From: an uncultured Flavobacterium sp.
GTDB lineage: Bacteria > Bacteroidota > Bacteroidia > Flavobacteriales > Flavobacteriaceae
NCBI RefSeq assembly: GCF_951805225.1
Contig: NZ_OX638201.1
Coordinates: forward strand, 6,170,831 to 6,234,830
DNA length: 64,000 nucleotides
Reading direction: 5' to 3'
Shown here: piece after piece, positions 63,045 to 64,000 of the stretch
Position numbering within the stretch: the stretch's first letter is position 1
How the letters are laid out: each line of letters starts with the position of its first letter
Translations under genes and position numbers: made by a program
Notes under the pieces: model-generated
The model's database searches: none
What the model saw: only the letters and a program-made list of their open reading frames with translations
Told to the model about the DNA's origin: nothing

Positions 63045-63092
63045 TCGCACTTTTATTCTGAAATAAATTCAGAACCAGACAAATTCTATATT

Positions 63093-64000
63093 ATGAACAT
63101 ACACGAATATCAAGGAAAAGAAATTTTAGCAAGTTACGGAGTACGCATTCAACGCGGAATTGTGGCTAACAATGCGGTTGAAGCTGTGGCTGCTGCAAAA
63201 CAATTAACTGCCGAAACTGGTACAGGATGGCATGTGATAAAAGCACAAATTCACGCAGGTGGACGTGGAAAAGGTGGTGGAGTGAAGTTGGCTAAAAACT
63301 TGCAACAAGTTGAAGAAATTTCAGAACAAATCATCGGAATGCAATTGATTACACCTCAAACTTCTGCTGAGGGTAAAAAAGTAAACAAAATTTTAGTTGC
63401 TGAAGATGTTTACTATCCTGGTGAAAGCGAAACTTCTGAATTTTATGTTTCTGTTTTATTGAATAGAGGTACAGGACGTAACATGATCATGTATTCTACT
63501 GAAGGTGGAATGGATATCGAAGAAGTTGCTGAGCATACTCCACACTTAATCTTTACTGAAGAAGTTGATCCTAATGTTGGATTACAAGGTTTTCAAGCAA
63601 GAAGAATCGCCTTTAACTTAGGTCTTTCTGGAAATGCTTTCAAAGAAATGGTTAAATTCATCGATTCATTATACAATGCTTACATTGGTTCTGATGCTTC
63701 TATGTTTGAAATCAACCCGGTTTTGAAAACTTCAGATAACAAAATTTTAGCTGTTGATGCTAAAGTTAATATCGATGATAACGCTTTATACAGACAACCA
63801 AAATATGCTGAGATGAGAGATATCCGTGAGGAGAATCCAATCGAAGTTGAAGCTAAAGAAGTAGGTTTGAACTATGTAGATCTTGACGGTACTGTAGGAT
63901 GTATGGTAAACGGAGCAGGTCTTGCAATGGCAACTATGGATTTAATTAAATACGCTGGTTTTGAGCCTGCTAACTTCTTAGACGTTGGTGGAACTGCTGA
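63093..64000 (+). CDS. sucC: Succinyl-CoA synthetase beta subunit, partial (3' end off window)
   Basis: The first 302 residues of SucC run off the right edge. The start is MNIHEYQGKEILASYGV, the usual family N-terminus, followed by the ATP-grasp domain with KAQIHAGGRGKGGGVKL (about 49-65) and FEINPV (about 207-212). The C-terminal CoA-ligase part with LDGTVGCMVNGAGLAMATMD follows. The enzyme makes succinate and ATP or GTP from succinyl-CoA in the TCA cycle, with SucD as partner. About 22 per cent of the protein lies outside the window. Confidence 0.95.
   Translation, partial: MNIHEYQGKEILASYGVRIQRGIVANNAVEAVAAAKQLTAETGTGWHVIKAQIHAGGRGKGGGVKLAKNLQQVEEISEQIIGMQLITPQTSAEGKKVNKILVAEDVYYPGESETSEFYVSVLLNRGTGRNMIMYSTEGGMDIEEVAEHTPHLIFTEEVDPNVGLQGFQARRIAFNLGLSGNAFKEMVKFIDSLYNAYIGSDASMFEINPVLKTSDNKILAVDAKVNIDDNALYRQPKYAEMRDIREENPIEVEAKEVGLNYVDLDGTVGCMVNGAGLAMATMDLIKYAGFEPANFLDVGGTA

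Noticed and set aside
1..64000. tRNA, rRNA or prophage genes
   Set aside because: No tRNA-like cloverleaf with a TTCGANNC arm, no rRNA segment and no phage structural or integrase gene was noticed; a covariance search would be needed to exclude small RNAs.

Overview
The window is chromosomal DNA of a Bacteroidota bacterium, most likely a Flavobacterium. The evidence is the low GC content, promoters with the Bacteroidota -7 element TAnnTTTG and almost no Shine-Dalgarno sites, type IX secretion (T9SS) C-terminal sorting domains on two secreted proteins, many short lipoproteins, and several families of dispersed intergenic repeats. No rRNA, tRNA, CRISPR array, prophage, transposase or plasmid gene was seen.

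Layout. 0-2 kb: small orphan genes and a structured repeat. 2-7.5 kb: a fused FAD/Fe-S D-2-hydroxyacid dehydrogenase and an amino-acid permease. 7.9-11.8 kb: a large secreted GH57 alpha-glucanase with three starch-binding-like modules and a T9SS domain. 12.5-14.6 kb: a PLP-dependent methionine gamma-lyase-type enzyme divergent from an Lrp/AsnC regulator; inverted repeat arms bracket their shared intergenic region. 15.5-24 kb: lpd, a Blc lipocalin, a DoxX protein, pabB, and the overlapping tilS-dsbD pair. 24.5-30.5 kb: an Amt ammonium transporter and two secreted amidohydrolase-type proteins. 30.8-38.7 kb: a Gfo/Idh/MocA oxidoreductase, an ankyrin protein, a YifB/ComM ATPase, NTF2-like, GNAT and esterase proteins, and an ArsR regulator overlapping an SRPBCC protein.

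38.9-54.6 kb is an accessory-looking run almost entirely on the minus strand. It holds short secreted, lipoprotein and membrane orphans with a few recognisable genes among them: two DinB-like proteins, a VOC protein, PhzF, a TPR protein, cytochrome c, an XRE regulator, a T9SS protein and AlkB. 54.9-64 kb returns to core metabolism: lysA, gltD, gltB and the start of sucC.

Nitrogen and amino-acid handling recurs: Amt imports ammonium, GltBD assimilates it, LysA makes lysine, the lyase and permease handle other amino acids, and PabB serves folate. Lpd and SucC belong to 2-oxoacid and TCA metabolism.

The most distinctive non-coding content is the repeats: MITE-like elements with perfect terminal inverted repeats, a two-copy element with conserved ends and unrelated internal hairpins, GACGCACAGCAGTGCGTC palindromes, and degenerate word arrays built on AATCTGCG, AATTCGTGGC and ACTTAGAACC. 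I found no convincing new multi-gene system. The best leads are the bracketed lyase/Lrp region, the ends-conserved hairpin element, and a paired palindromic operator at the arsR-type gene.
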